Source: Pelargonium cotyledonis (taxonomy: Eukaryota > Streptophyta > Magnoliopsida > Geraniales > Geraniaceae). Taken from it: 29,715 nt of DNA. A model generated the notes under the pieces. It saw nothing but the letters and a program-made list of their open reading frames with translations, searched no databases and had not been told where the DNA came from. The position numbers and the translations under genes are program-made. Numbering within the stretch: position 1 is the stretch's first letter; the number at the start of each line of letters is the position of its first letter. This document shows, piece by piece, positions 1 to 9,639 of the stretch. The stretch covers positions 1 through 29,715 of the forward strand of contig JAYMTA010000407.1 of the NCBI GenBank assembly GCA_036897625.1, written 5' to 3'.

Positions 1-200
1 GGCAAGCCGACGTGGCATTTTGCTGACGTGGCGGTAACTTACCGGTTATCATAGGTCATTTAGATTTTTTTCAAAAAAATTAAAAATTAAAAATTGAGAA
101 CCATGCAAAATCCTAATTGAAGGACAAATTCAAAAAATCGGTAACTTCAAAGGGACCGGTGACCGTTTACCCTTAAAAAAAAAAAAAAAAAAAAGGTTTT
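1..200. repeat. End of a degenerate transposon-like repeat with poly-A run
   Basis: The stretch has repeated 'gacgtggc' motifs near its start, then A-rich sequence, and ends in a run of about twenty A residues near 175-194. This composition is common at the ends of plant DNA-transposon derivatives, but I see no partner terminus in the window, so the family is unknown. It lies directly upstream of the transcribed part of the E3 ligase gene and so forms part of its upstream region. Confidence 0.4.
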
Positions 201-239
201 ATCAGTTTAAAAATAAATAAAATAGAAACACAGGACATT

Positions 240-628
240 ATCTCTGTTTCTTTCATCTCTACGACTCTGAACCATTCTCAAATTTCTTCACCAATTCTAT
301 TTTGATCTCTCTGTCTCTCTCGTTTCCTATTCTTAATGTATGTTTTCCTCCCAAATTCGTTCCTTTTTCATCGACCCATTTCTGAATTTGTTAGTTTTCC
401 TCCATTTTGTTAGCCGTTGTAGCTGTGTTTTTTATTTAACTCGGAGCTTTTAGATGTTTTGGGCTTTGGTTGCGATTTCTGCGAACTCTTTTCCCGTTCG
501 ATTGTTCTTGCTGATTAGGGTTTTTCTCCATTGTGTGTTCTGCAGGGAATTTCTGAGACAGTGGAGATCGTTATAAGTTTTGTCCGTTGATGATCATCGG
601 AAGCTCTGGGCTTGCTCATGAATTTCTG
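240..628 (+). other. Probable 5'UTR exons of the RING-H2 gene
   Basis: This is a pyrimidine-rich leader typical of plant 5'UTRs. I infer a first exon ending at 337 before a 'gtatgt' donor, a small intron to the 'tgcag' at 541-545, and a second non-coding exon at 546-628 before a 'gtgcgt' donor. A long leader intron of about 1.47 kb would then run to 2094. An AT-rich TATA-like stretch lies near 208-225. The boundaries are read from splice consensus only; additional leader exons within 629-2094 cannot be excluded. Confidence 0.5.
590..628 (+). promoter_or_regulatory. Upstream ORF in the 5' leader (exonic part)
   Basis: An ATG at 590 opens 13 codons (MIIGSSGLAHEFL) ending exactly at the inferred donor at 628/629. 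If this exon joins the next one at 2095, the following codons are GTA then TAA (2095-2100), giving a 14-residue peptide that stops 28 nt before the main ATG at 2129. Such an upstream ORF could lower translation of the ligase. This depends on the inferred splice; a different junction would change the peptide. Confidence 0.4.
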
Positions 629-2094
629 GTGCGTATTGCTGTTACATTTATGTAGTACATTGTATCGAAAGTTTCATTTTTTTTCTTCTTCCAGATAATG
701 GGTGATGTTTGGTTTCTGAGAAAATTGGTGAAATTAGAATGGGACTGAAAGAATATAATAGTTTTAGCGTTTTCATGTATATATTTTTTTTTTATAATTT
801 TATGTTTTCTGGTATTGCTTATACATAAATGTAATAGGGTTTTAGCTTGTGCATGAGGTGTTTAGATTCAATGTTGCAAAATATTTCAGGTGTCTTTAAT
901 TTACCAATATTTTTTCGTGCTGATTCTATATATTTGCTTGCTTGCATCTTCTAATTTCTTTTACTACTAGATTCTATGTTTTACCACTATCACGGTCAAT
1001 CAATCTCTAAGACCCTTTGGACTGAATGGTTTGGGTATAGGTTGAGTATTGATTGTGTGGATGTTGTGAATTTGTGTAATCGATAGCCACATTGGGGATT
1101 GTGTAATTGGTAATTGTGAATAAATTCTGTGGAGTAGTGCTCAATATTAGGGAGATAATACTTTCTACACACATATAGAACGGGAAGTGCAGAGTTTTGT
1201 AGTTATTGGAATTATTGCGTCAAAAACTAAGTTGCACTTTGTTAAAGGTATAAAAATAATATTGGATCTTCAACTATTAGCTTAAGCTTTAGCCTTCTTG
1301 ACCAAGAGGTTACAAGTTCTAGTCATGCCTTCACTCTAATAATTATAATTATGTTAAAATTCGAGCAAAAGGCAAGAAAAAGATTTGTGCATGGACCGCG
1401 TGCAAAACAATAATGGGTTTGCACGTCAGGTTGTATGTATGTGTGTTAGGAGTATAAAGTTAATTTTAGGTCTTAAACTGTCAACTTAACAGTTTAGTTG
1501 AATTGGTCCTCTACACACTAATATACAGCAACAATTTTAAGACCAATTTTACCGCGACTCTTCAATTGTGGCCTTGGTTGTATTAGTCTAGACTACTGTA
1601 TTTGGTTTACCGTTTTATGCTTACTGTGAAATCTGTTCAGGAACTGTTACTTTCCGTGCTAGGTCTAGGTTGAGTCTATAGGCTTGTTTTCTTTTGTAAG
1701 TTCTTTTCTAATTGTGGTTAAGAACTTGAGTTGTTAACTTAACATTATCTTTCTATTTTTTTTATTTATATATATGTATATATATATATTATGTCTGGTA
1801 TTATTTGATCATAACTGAACAGGACAAGCTGAATCAATTTGGATAACTTGAACTAGTTTATCAGAAAGTGTTCTAAAGCTATTTGATAAGAACTGGTTTC
1901 CCAGAGTTAGTCCATTAATGGCACTTAACCATCGGTGTTTTTCATTGTGTTTGAATCTCTATTCCTGGATTTAGGCAATTTTGGTTGTAATATCCCCAAC
2001 TTATGTTTTCTTATGTACCAATTCACGGTTCTTCTTTTTCTTATATTTTTTTCGGATCTGACTGGCTCCTGTTAATATTATGGCCCGAAAGCAG
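629..2094 (+). other. Long intron in the 5' leader
   Basis: There is no coding potential here. The stretch is T-rich as expected for a plant leader intron. It holds an AT dinucleotide run near 1765-1792 and a degenerate tRNA-like piece around 1290-1340 ('caagaggtta', 'caagttctagtc') that may be an old SINE or LTR remnant. The acceptor chosen is the 'gcag' at 2091-2094; its polypyrimidine tract is imperfect, so the 3' boundary is uncertain. Confidence 0.4.
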
Positions 2095-2128
2095 GTATAA
2101 TCATCCGGTACAATTCTTTTTCAACAAC

Positions 2129-5100
2129 ATGGGGCAAAGAAATATTATGGGAATGGATCAACAAGGCCAGGGTTATCCCATGCCTATGCCCTACTTTCCC
2201 TTTTGGGGTGTAATGAACTTCCAACAGCCTAATATCCATCCTATCGGAGCATCTTATGGGAATACCTCTAATCTCAACATGCATCCTTTCTCATACCCTT
2301 TTGGTGGTTCAGTATTCTTTGGGATGCCACAGTTTTATAGTGGTTATATGCCCCCTTTGTCCAATGCTTTGCCGATAGCTGTTCCTTTGAACCATGGATC
2401 AGCCATTGGAGTTTCTTCAGATAGTTTTGATAGAAATGGTCATATAATGGATGGCGTTGGGGATTCTTACAAGACAAAGAATGCTGAAGACGTCCCGGCC
2501 AATTTCCAATATCATAATGCTTCGGCAAGTTCTAGTTCTTCAGGTGCCCCCTTTAACACAAGCCATACGTATGGAGGACCTGTAATGTATGCATCATCCT
2601 TTGCATTGCCTCAGTTCAGTGGCAATGGGATTATCATGCTAGCGGGATCTGAACAAAGTGAGAGGAATGGATTAGGTTCTACAGCGATTGGTCCTGTTCA
2701 GGCACATGGTAATAATTCTTCTATCCAAGGACACTTCATCAGCCAATCCTTTCATCCATCAGGAGCTAGTGGTGGAGGTGCTTCAAGCTTGCCTCAATCG
2801 CCTGCTATACCCTATATTCAAGGTAATTTCTTCATTTCATTCACCATTTTGTTATAGTTCTAGGTGTATATCAGATGGAAGTCTTTTATTTATTTTTCCA
2901 TTGAAAAGTTTTTGTCAAATATCCTTTTTTTAAGAGGCGGCAGTTCGTATTTGCGAGTCATGTTGGAAGTTTAGTATTATGTTAAATGAGTCAACATGAT
3001 TACAACCTAATTAGTAAACGGGTTGAGTTACATGACACGAACTCCAACCATTTATGAACGGGTTGAGTTACACTACTAGACAAACTCATCCCGTTTAGAT
3101 AATTAGGTATTTAGGTCAAAAATCACACTACATGAACCAACACATTTAAATAAATGGGTTCAGATTAACTCGAAACGACCCGATAGCTTTGACTTGTTTA
3201 ATTATGTGTCATTGTTTAAAAAATTACAATTTTATTCTTTAATGGGTGTGTTATTAAATGGTTAACACAACTGATTTATGTCCCGTTTCATATATTATGT
3301 TAGGTAGGTCAAACGGGTTTGACGTGAACGCGACTCGATTACCTAACAGGTTGGGTTAGTCGACACTAAAATGATTGCTGAACACAAGCATGCTTAAATT
3401 TGGGTCATGTTTGTATCGAGTCACAGGACAGGACCCAAATTGTCAACCTTATTTTTCTTCTTCCTCTTCTTCCATCTATATGAAGCATTTGGTGCTCCAA
3501 TCCTGAAAGTATGTTCATCATAACAGGTGGAGCTATTGAAAATATTTTGCCGCGGAATTGCTAACCAGATATCTCTTTTTCTCATACTTGTACAGGAAGC
3601 AATGTCAATGGAGGTTATGTTGAGAACAGGAACATGGCTGTCCCGGGCTATTTTCAGACTTCTTCTAACAGAAGCTCCTCAAGTTTCCCGCATCCTCCTC
3701 CGAGTCACCTGAACAGCAATATCCACTATTCTTTGCCTTTTCAAGAGCCAAGGGAACGTAATGTTAATCTCCATCCTCAGTTACCGGGAACTTCACATAG
3801 AGTTGCAACAAATAATGCTTCACCCATCACTACAAATCCATCCCAAGATGGTTCGGAGATAGGCTCTAGGAATCTCGAGCTTGTCCCCCCAACTAGCCTG
3901 CCTAACACAATGAACCCTTCCCAAGATGGTTTGGAGGTAGGCCCTATGAATCCTGAGCCTATTCCCCCAACTAGCATGCACAACACGACGGACCCATCCC
4001 AAGATGGTTTGGAGGTAGGCCCTATAAATCTTGAGCCTGTTCCCCCAACTAGCCTGCACAACACGACGGATCCATCCCAAGATGGTTTGGAGGTAGGCCC
4101 TATGAGTTCTGAGCCTGTTCCCTCAACTAGCCTGCACAACACGATGGACCCACCCCAAGATGGTTTGGAGGAAGTCCCTAGGAATCCCGAGCCTATCCCC
4201 CCAACTAGCCTGCATTACCCAACTGATCCATCCCAAGATGGTTTGGAAGTAGGCCCTTGGAGTCCTGAGCCTGCTCCCCTAACTAGCCTGCGCGATACGA
4301 CGAACCCATCCCAAGATGATTCGGAGGTAGCCTCTATGAATTCCGTGCCTATTCCCTCATCTGGCCTAAGAATTTCGCCAGCTCTGAGACGCATGTTTCT
4401 CCTTCGCTTGAGATCTATTCCACCTAATGTAATCCTCTTTCTCTATTGCATAAATTATTTCCCTTATCTTTCATTATTTTAGCCACTTCCATATATTAAA
4501 TATAGTTATTTTTTTATTGATGTCTTTAGCAAATTACCAGACTAAGTTTTCCAATTTCCGGCGAAGCCCAAAATTCCGTGGATCATAACATAGACATGCG
4601 CTTGGATACAGAAGACATGTCCTATGAGGTATGCAGATAAAATCTGTTTGCTTGTGTGTTCTTTGCACGGAACATTTGATTTTATAGATAAGTGTCGAAT
4701 CTCTTCTGGATTTGCTTTGGCCAGTTACAAGATAAGCTTTGTTACCAAATCACGTCTTTTTTCAGAGTATATAAAAAAAATGTGTTTCTGATTCAACTGC
4801 AGGAACTTCTTGAACTTGGGGAACAGATTGGCAATGTGAAGAGCGGGTTGTCCGAGGAAGCCATAATAGAACAAATGAAAACAAGAACTTATGTTTCGTT
4901 GGATCAGGAAGTTGATTCCTGCATCATATGCCAGGTAGTTACTTGCGATAATAGTTTCTTTTTTTCTTTTCTTATTTTGTGACTACAAATGCTAAGATTA
5001 TTTAAATTCCTCTAATCATCTCCACCAAGAATTCATGTCTTGCTAATATATGATGTTTGGCACTATGGTTATAGTTCGATTATATCGACCAAGAAAAGAT

Positions 5101-5206
5101 TTGGAAGCTTGATTGCGGACATGAATACCATGCAGCTTGCTTAAAGAAGTGGCTGCTCGAGAAAAATGTTTGTCCCATCTGCAAATCAGATGCATTGAGG
5201 ATATGA
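2129..5206 (+). CDS. RING-H2 E3 ubiquitin ligase, ZFP1/MBR-like
   Basis: Five coding exons with consistent phase are read: 2129-2822, 3596-4428, 4530-4628, 4803-4934 and 5075-5206, giving 629 residues. The N-terminus carries the MGxRN and DQQGQGY signatures of plant 'probable E3 ubiquitin-protein ligase ZFP1'-type proteins. A low-complexity Ser/Pro/Asn-rich middle follows, then a conserved region with DMRLDTEDMSYEELLELGE, and a C-terminal RING-H2. The zinc ligands are C582, C585, C600, H602, H605, C608, C619 and C622 (C3H2C3), split over the last two exons. The family transfers ubiquitin from an E2 to substrates; the substrate here is unknown. Oddities are seven in-frame 78-bp repeats in exon 2 (family members I recall have one unit) and a shortened N-terminal motif. 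I chose ATG 2129 because it matches the family start; the open frame upstream to 2003 is probably intron. Confidence 0.88.
2823..3595 (+). repeat. Intron with degenerate short-motif repeat insertion
   Basis: This 773-bp intron has a 'gtaatt' donor and a 'tgtacag' acceptor. Around 2940-3440 it contains recurring 'acgggttgagttaca' (near 3018 and again about 40 bp later) and related 'acccgttt', 'cgggtt' and 'gtcaaacggg' motifs. The same style of sequence recurs near 22100-22330. It looks like a decayed copy of a dispersed plant repeat rich in such motifs. I cannot name the family. Confidence 0.45.
3829..4374 (+). repeat. Coding minisatellite, seven units of 78 bp (26 residues)
   Basis: The anchor 'cccaagatg' or its variants recur at exactly 78-bp spacing: units are anchored at 3841, 3919, 3997, 4075, 4153, 4231 and 4309. 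Each unit encodes a variant of N/D-PSQDGLEVGP...EPxPPTSLHN, 26 residues, with no frameshift, stop or indel across 546 bp. Units 2 to 4 are the most alike and the outer units the most diverged, as expected of a locally expanded array. The product is a Pro/Glu/Ser/Thr-rich, probably disordered spacer between the N-terminal region and the RING. Confidence 0.93.
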
Positions 5207-5560
5207 AGGAACAACGGATTGGCAGCGAGGAGAGGTGAACTTGAAACACATTTTCTTCGATATAACCAATCTATTTATCGTAACAACATTGTTACGTATT
5301 TCGTTAGGTATTATACGTACTTTAACCCACGCATACATGCTCGAGAGTTGATACTATCCGTGTACGACATGGGTGCTGCTGTATCCATCAAAACTGTACA
5401 GACTTCTGATTATGCATTGCAATTTTAGTCATTTTTGTTAGTAGGTACACACACTATAATTGAATGTTGAATTAGTTTTCTTTTTTTGTTGTTGAGATGA
5501 AACTTTTGTTCGTTTTGCTGTTCTTGGATTTTTATTTTTATTTTTCATGAAAAGTTTGGC
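5207..5560 (+). other. 3'UTR and downstream flank of the RING-H2 gene
   Basis: Sequence after the TGA at 5204-5206. A 69-codon open frame (5219-5428) begins right after the stop, but it resembles no family I know and has no support as a gene, so I read it as 3'UTR. T-rich sequence near 5470-5545 could hold the poly(A) site; no clear AATAAA is present. Confidence 0.45.
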
Positions 5561-6420
5561 AATGTGTGATGGATGCGATATTGTGGTGTATAACTTTTTT
5601 TTTATCATAGGCAAGCGGTATCTTGAAAGTTAAAATAAAAGTACGAAGAAAGGTAGAAAACAAATCTAACAAAATCAGAGGACTTGCGACAAAACATTGA
5701 AGCAAAACAAAACTGAGGCTCTGAATCTGCAACACCGTCCCATCCGCACTCGGTTAGTAGAAACGGCGGTTCTGGCGCTTGAAAAATTAGTTACGACGAG
5801 AAGTAACGATAACTCGAAGTTGCTCATTTGGGTCTAATTTAGACCCAACTTGTGTAAAAAAATTCAAACGCATTCTGAATTCATATTTAACTCACAACAG
5901 ATCAGACAAATTAAAATTTTATTATTATTACATTGTCCACTTATTTTTTTTTCTTTAATCAAACAATGTCCACTTTTAGACCCTTTTGAGTTGTCTACTT
6001 TATTGTCTACCGCGAGGCGAACAAATTCAGAGAAACAATAGGGCTTGCTCGTCCTAACCCATCATCGATCTCGTCTTTGTCCTTAGTATTGAAGACTCAT
6101 CATCGATCTCATCTTCATCCTTACTATCGTCTGTGTAGATTATCCTCTGCGAGCCTGCGTCTGAATTTTGCTGTGAATAAATATCATTATTTCATTAGGA
6201 AAAAAAACAAATTGTGTTAAACTAAAAATCAATCACAATGTCAATACGAGTACTTGTAGTTGCACCTCCCATGTTAAGTTTTTGTCAAATAATAATAAAT
6301 CTTTAAGGTATATATTTTATCAATATATTTTTTTGTTCAACTACTCACAAAAACATCCAACTTTTTTAAATAAAAAACTAGTATTACTAAACAAGCTATA
6401 ATAAAATTATTGTTAACTCA
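5561..6420. other. Intergenic, no gene seen
   Basis: AT-rich sequence without a convincing coding frame. The only structure I see is a 38-bp imperfect tandem duplication beginning at 6061 and 6099 ('atcatcgatctc' in both copies). The short open frames here have no recognisable domain. Confidence 0.5.
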
Positions 6421-6424
6421 AAGA

Positions 6425-6520
6425 GAGAGAAATATTCACCAAACATGTAGTTCAACTGGTAAGAAATTGTTTTACACCATTTTGAAGTCTCGAGTTCGAT
6501 TATTAAAAAATACAATTACA
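6425..6520 (+). repeat. SINE-like fragment (tRNA-type A and B boxes)
   Basis: 'tagttcaactgg' resembles a pol III A box and 'tcgagttcgatta' a B box (GGTTCGANTCC type), spaced as in a tRNA head, followed by A-rich sequence. A weaker relative appears at 9265-9356 ('tggttcaaatgg' then 'gactcgaatgg'). No target-site duplication was found, so this is a fragment call. Confidence 0.45.
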
Positions 6521-6599
6521 AACAATGTTGATCGCGAATCGCTTAAGAAAAACAAAAACAAAAACAAAAGTGGGCAATTGCTCCAAAATTGATAAATGG

Positions 6600-7830
6600 A
6601 GGCAATTAGTTGCTAAAAATTTATAAGAATTCAATGCCATTTATTTATTACTTAATGTTGCAGACTGATTTTTGTGCTGAAGAAAGTGGTAGAAAAAATT
6701 TGACCTGAATAAAATTAATCACCACCACCAACCTACCAAAAGTTCTTCAATTCCCAACAACAATGAGACAAATATGTAAATGTGTTATTTCCAACTCATA
6801 CAACTCGTGTTGAACACAACGCATCGACATAGGACACAACATTACTGTATTGTTACACATTGTGTAATTATATCGTATTTGTATTATACTTTTAAAACAT
6901 GCAGCATGTGTTAATTAATCATGTTGTGGCACACAAGCCACACACAACATGTCTAAAATAATCTTAAATTAATACGATGTCAAACGTGTTGAGTTATGTC
7001 ATACTAAACATGTTGGATAATATTGTGTCAAACATGTTATAACTATGTGTTGGATCTTGTTCGTATTTTGTATCTATAAATACGTCATGTCATGAATTCA
7101 TACATTACGACATAATATTGGACGTTTCGAGTTAATTATAATTGTTCAGTTTGTATAGGTATAGATTAAGGTTGAGTTGGTTGGAATAACATTCCTTTTT
7201 TTTTTATGCCTTCATGTGGTCTTGTCTTAGTAAATATAGATTTTTAAATAGCTTATCTTAAGAATATTGACAATTATTTTAAATGGAGACAGTTATTTAA
7301 TAGGGAGAAAGTACATTTTATTGTGATTTTTTGTTGAATAAAAAAACAGAGGCAATTCATTATTGAAAATAGATAAGAATTAAATGCAATGTAGTTGTTA
7401 TTTAACGCTGTACATTTATTTTTGTGCATAAGAAAGAGAGAGAACAACAACTTTTTCTAAATTATCCTGACCTTTTTGCAGACCTAAGTCCCTTCATATT
7501 TATTATCACCACCAACCACCATAAATTATACTCATAAATTATACAATTACATTGATTTGATTTTATACGTTCTGTAATCGTGTAATTAATTCGTGTTCGA
7601 GATCTCAACTCACTTACAGGAACATTTGTAGACGAACTCTAATAACGTGTTGAATAGTGTGTTCTGCCGAACATCTTGGTTATGTCGTGTAAAATATTGG
7701 GTTCTATTTGTGTCAATCATGTAGTGTCATGTCAACGTACACGGCCCATTTAGTTATCATGTTAAATATGTCGTGTTGTGTTAAATCGTGCAACACATAG
7801 TCACAATATCTTAACTTTTAAGTCTTAACG
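6600..7830. repeat. Degenerate ~750-bp direct duplication with 'cgtgtt' repeats
   Basis: Two related blocks start at 'aggcaatt' near 6600 and 7350. Each continues with a similar series: 'ataagaatt' then 'aatgc', 'tttttgtgc' followed by 'aagaaag', a 'tgacct' block, 'atcaccaccaac', then long stretches with 'cgtgtt' and 'aacatgt' motifs. The offset is about 750 bp. Identity is modest, so the event is old or the blocks are two insertions of one repeat family. No coding sequence is visible. Confidence 0.45.
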
Positions 7831-7916
7831 TTTCTAACATTGTTCATCAAACATAAATATGTTTTACAAGTCTTTTACCTAGCCATATTTACCAAAATGA
7901 CTCAAAATATGAACTC

Positions 7917-7937
7917 ACTCCTCTCTCTCTCTCTCTT
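7917..7937. repeat. CT microsatellite
   Basis: Short uninterrupted CT dinucleotide run. It has no gene context. Confidence 0.9.
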
Positions 7938-7994
7938 TATGTTAACTTCTTCTACCTCTTTCTACCGAGTAAATTTTACATTCATGAAGTTAAC

Positions 7995-8219
7995 ATCAAT
8001 ATTTTTCACCAAGGCATGATGGATCAAGCGGTTGATGCGTTTTAGATTTCCTTTAAGGTTTAAGGTTCGAGCCTCCTTGCCCACGGTATGGGGAGAGATT
8101 TATGGATTTAAGGGAACTAACAACTAACAGGGTGACGCCCCCCACGAGAGTTGAGAAACACTGACATGCAAAGCAGACCTGCTGTCCCGCGCTTATCAAA
8201 AAAAAAATCTATATTTTTC
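7995..8219 (+). mobile_element. tRNA-derived SINE with 13-bp target-site duplications
   Basis: The body 8008-8206 begins with an A-box-like stretch ('ggatcaagcggttgatgcg') and has a B box ('aggttcgagcctcc'), both pol III promoter elements of a tRNA head, then an unrelated tail ending in poly-A. It is flanked by 'atcaatatttttc' (7995-8007) and 'atctatatttttc' (8207-8219), identical at 12 of 13 positions, the mark of LINE-mediated retroposition. The near-identical duplications suggest a fairly recent insertion. It encodes no protein. Confidence 0.8.
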
Positions 8220-8545
8220 GTTGCGTACGTTTTTATTTTATTCTTCATTTTAAAACATCAATATAATATTTATAAGTACCATTATTAAAAATAGTCGAAC
8301 TCAAGACTTAACAACAAAGGATAAAGCGACTCGTAAAATTTAGGTACCAACATACCGTCTTCAATATTGTTATAAATTTTCTGGTCTGGTAGATTACATT
8401 TCACTCTCATGTCATTATGTTTGTTAGGTCTCCATCAATGATGGAGTTTCATGGTTGGTTGTACGAAACTTTAAGCTATATAGCTACAAGTGGTAAGTGT
8501 TAAGGCTATACCTATATTTTGATTAACTCGTGTTGAATTAATTTT
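8220..8545. other. Intergenic, no gene seen
   Basis: AT-rich sequence without open frames of interest or recognisable motifs. Confidence 0.5.
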
Positions 8546-8990
8546 TTTTTAAATAACAATTTAGAGACTATTATTAAACAAATTATATCGATTTACAGAA
8601 AAACTAAAACTAGGAAACCAGAATTTGCCTAAGAATCTGGAGAACCGAATCCTAATTCTTGATCTAACCCCCTACGGAGGTACATCGAACCAAAAGGAGA
8701 AAAGAAAAAAGAAATAGTCCCACTCTAGTAGCAAACAGACACTGACAAACAAGAACCCTACAAGAGATCCCTGACGGCTACAAGGCGAATCTAACCCCCT
8801 ACGGAGGTACATCGAACCAAAAGGAGAAAAGAAAAAAGAAATAGTCCCACCCGAGTAGCAAACAGACAATGACAAACAAAGACCCTACAAGAGATCCCTG
8901 ACGGCTACAAGGCAAATACCACCCTACCACCCCAACTATCCGGACATTTGGTTAAACCATACATGTCCGGGCCACCTCCTCCAGGCCCAA
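8546..8990 (-). mobile_element. Probable non-LTR retrotransposon 3' tail
   Basis: Read on the minus strand this is a T/G-rich untranslated sequence that ends in an A-rich tract (plus-strand T run near 8541-8550), as LINE 3' ends do. It contains an internal tandem duplication (separate entry). No reverse transcriptase or RNase H coding sequence is present, so at most a 5'-truncated copy remains. The family assignment is inference from structure only. Confidence 0.4.
8662..8915. repeat. 127-bp perfect-period tandem duplication
   Basis: 'atctaaccccctacgg' begins at 8662 and again at 8789, and 'ctacaaggc' ends each unit with the same 127-bp offset. The two copies differ at only a few positions, so the duplication is young compared with its surroundings. 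Open frames that cross it are just the repeat read twice. Confidence 0.9.
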
Positions 8991-8999
8991 AGTTCCTTG

Positions 9000-9560
9000 A
9001 CCGGGTCGAATTAAATTTATTTAAAGAAATGGATTGTGAGATGTTGTATGTATTTTTTAATGTGAACCGTTACAATGACCAACCTTGGTAACAAAAAATC
9101 ATGACTGATCCTTCAACCATGGTTAATTTTAGAGTTTAACACAACAATTTTTTCATTCGTTGAAATAATTGTACAATAGATATACGTCAATCAATCAAAA
9201 TAATATTATACCACATTTCACGTTTATTTCATTTGAAATATGTTTTTAAAATGATGTCAATCAATCAAGTATGTTGGTTCAAATGGTTGAATCACTTTGA
9301 ATTATTTTTTGAAGTCTCGTATTAGAGACTCGAATGGAATTTGTCAAAAAATAAAAATTCAGTTAAATTATATATAAATTTAAATTTGGTTTGTGAGGTC
9401 CATTTTAATCACAAAAATTGAGTGGCTCTCATAACTTTCACATGTGATCACTTACCTGTTTGTCTCTTTATGCTCCTCATACCCAAATATTCCATGTGTG
9501 AGCAAAACCAAAAAACCAAAAATCAAAAACAAAAAAAGACCTTATTTACTATTTTACCCA
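9000..9560. other. Upstream region of the glycosyltransferase gene
   Basis: AT-rich promoter-proximal DNA containing a weak SINE-like piece (9265-9356). No gene is visible. The minus-strand open frame over 9523-9804 overlaps the real UGT start and is a shadow. Confidence 0.45.
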
Positions 9561-9572
9561 ACACATTTTCAC

Positions 9573-9580
9573 TATAAATA
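9573..9580 (+). promoter_or_regulatory. TATA box of the UGT gene
   Basis: 'tataaata' lies 60 bp upstream of the ATG at 9640. At the usual 25-35 bp TATA-to-start distance this predicts a leader of roughly 25-35 nt. Confidence 0.65.
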
Positions 9581-9639
9581 TACAACAATATTGCAATGCA
9601 AGAAACCAAATTGCTAGAAATAATTGGATCCAATAAAAA

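Noticed and set aside
2003-2128. Upstream extension of the first E3 ligase exon to the ATG at 2003
   Set aside because: These 42 codons are T-rich and look like intron. The family start matches ATG 2129, and a usable acceptor lies at 2093-2094.
3777-4142. 121-codon and 86-codon minus-strand open frames
   Set aside because: They are antisense readings of the 78-bp in-frame minisatellite. Because 78 is a multiple of 3, every frame without a stop stays open.
5219-5428. 69-codon plus-strand open frame after the RING stop codon
   Set aside because: It starts within 13 bp of the E3 ligase stop, has no family resemblance and lies in the 3'UTR.
8008-8100. Functional tRNA gene
   Set aside because: A- and B-box sequences are present, but no cloverleaf with an anticodon arm can be drawn, and the poly-A tail and target-site duplications identify a SINE.
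8672-8875. 67-codon minus-strand frame with repeated peptides
   Set aside because: It is the 127-bp tandem duplication read through; no protein family matches.
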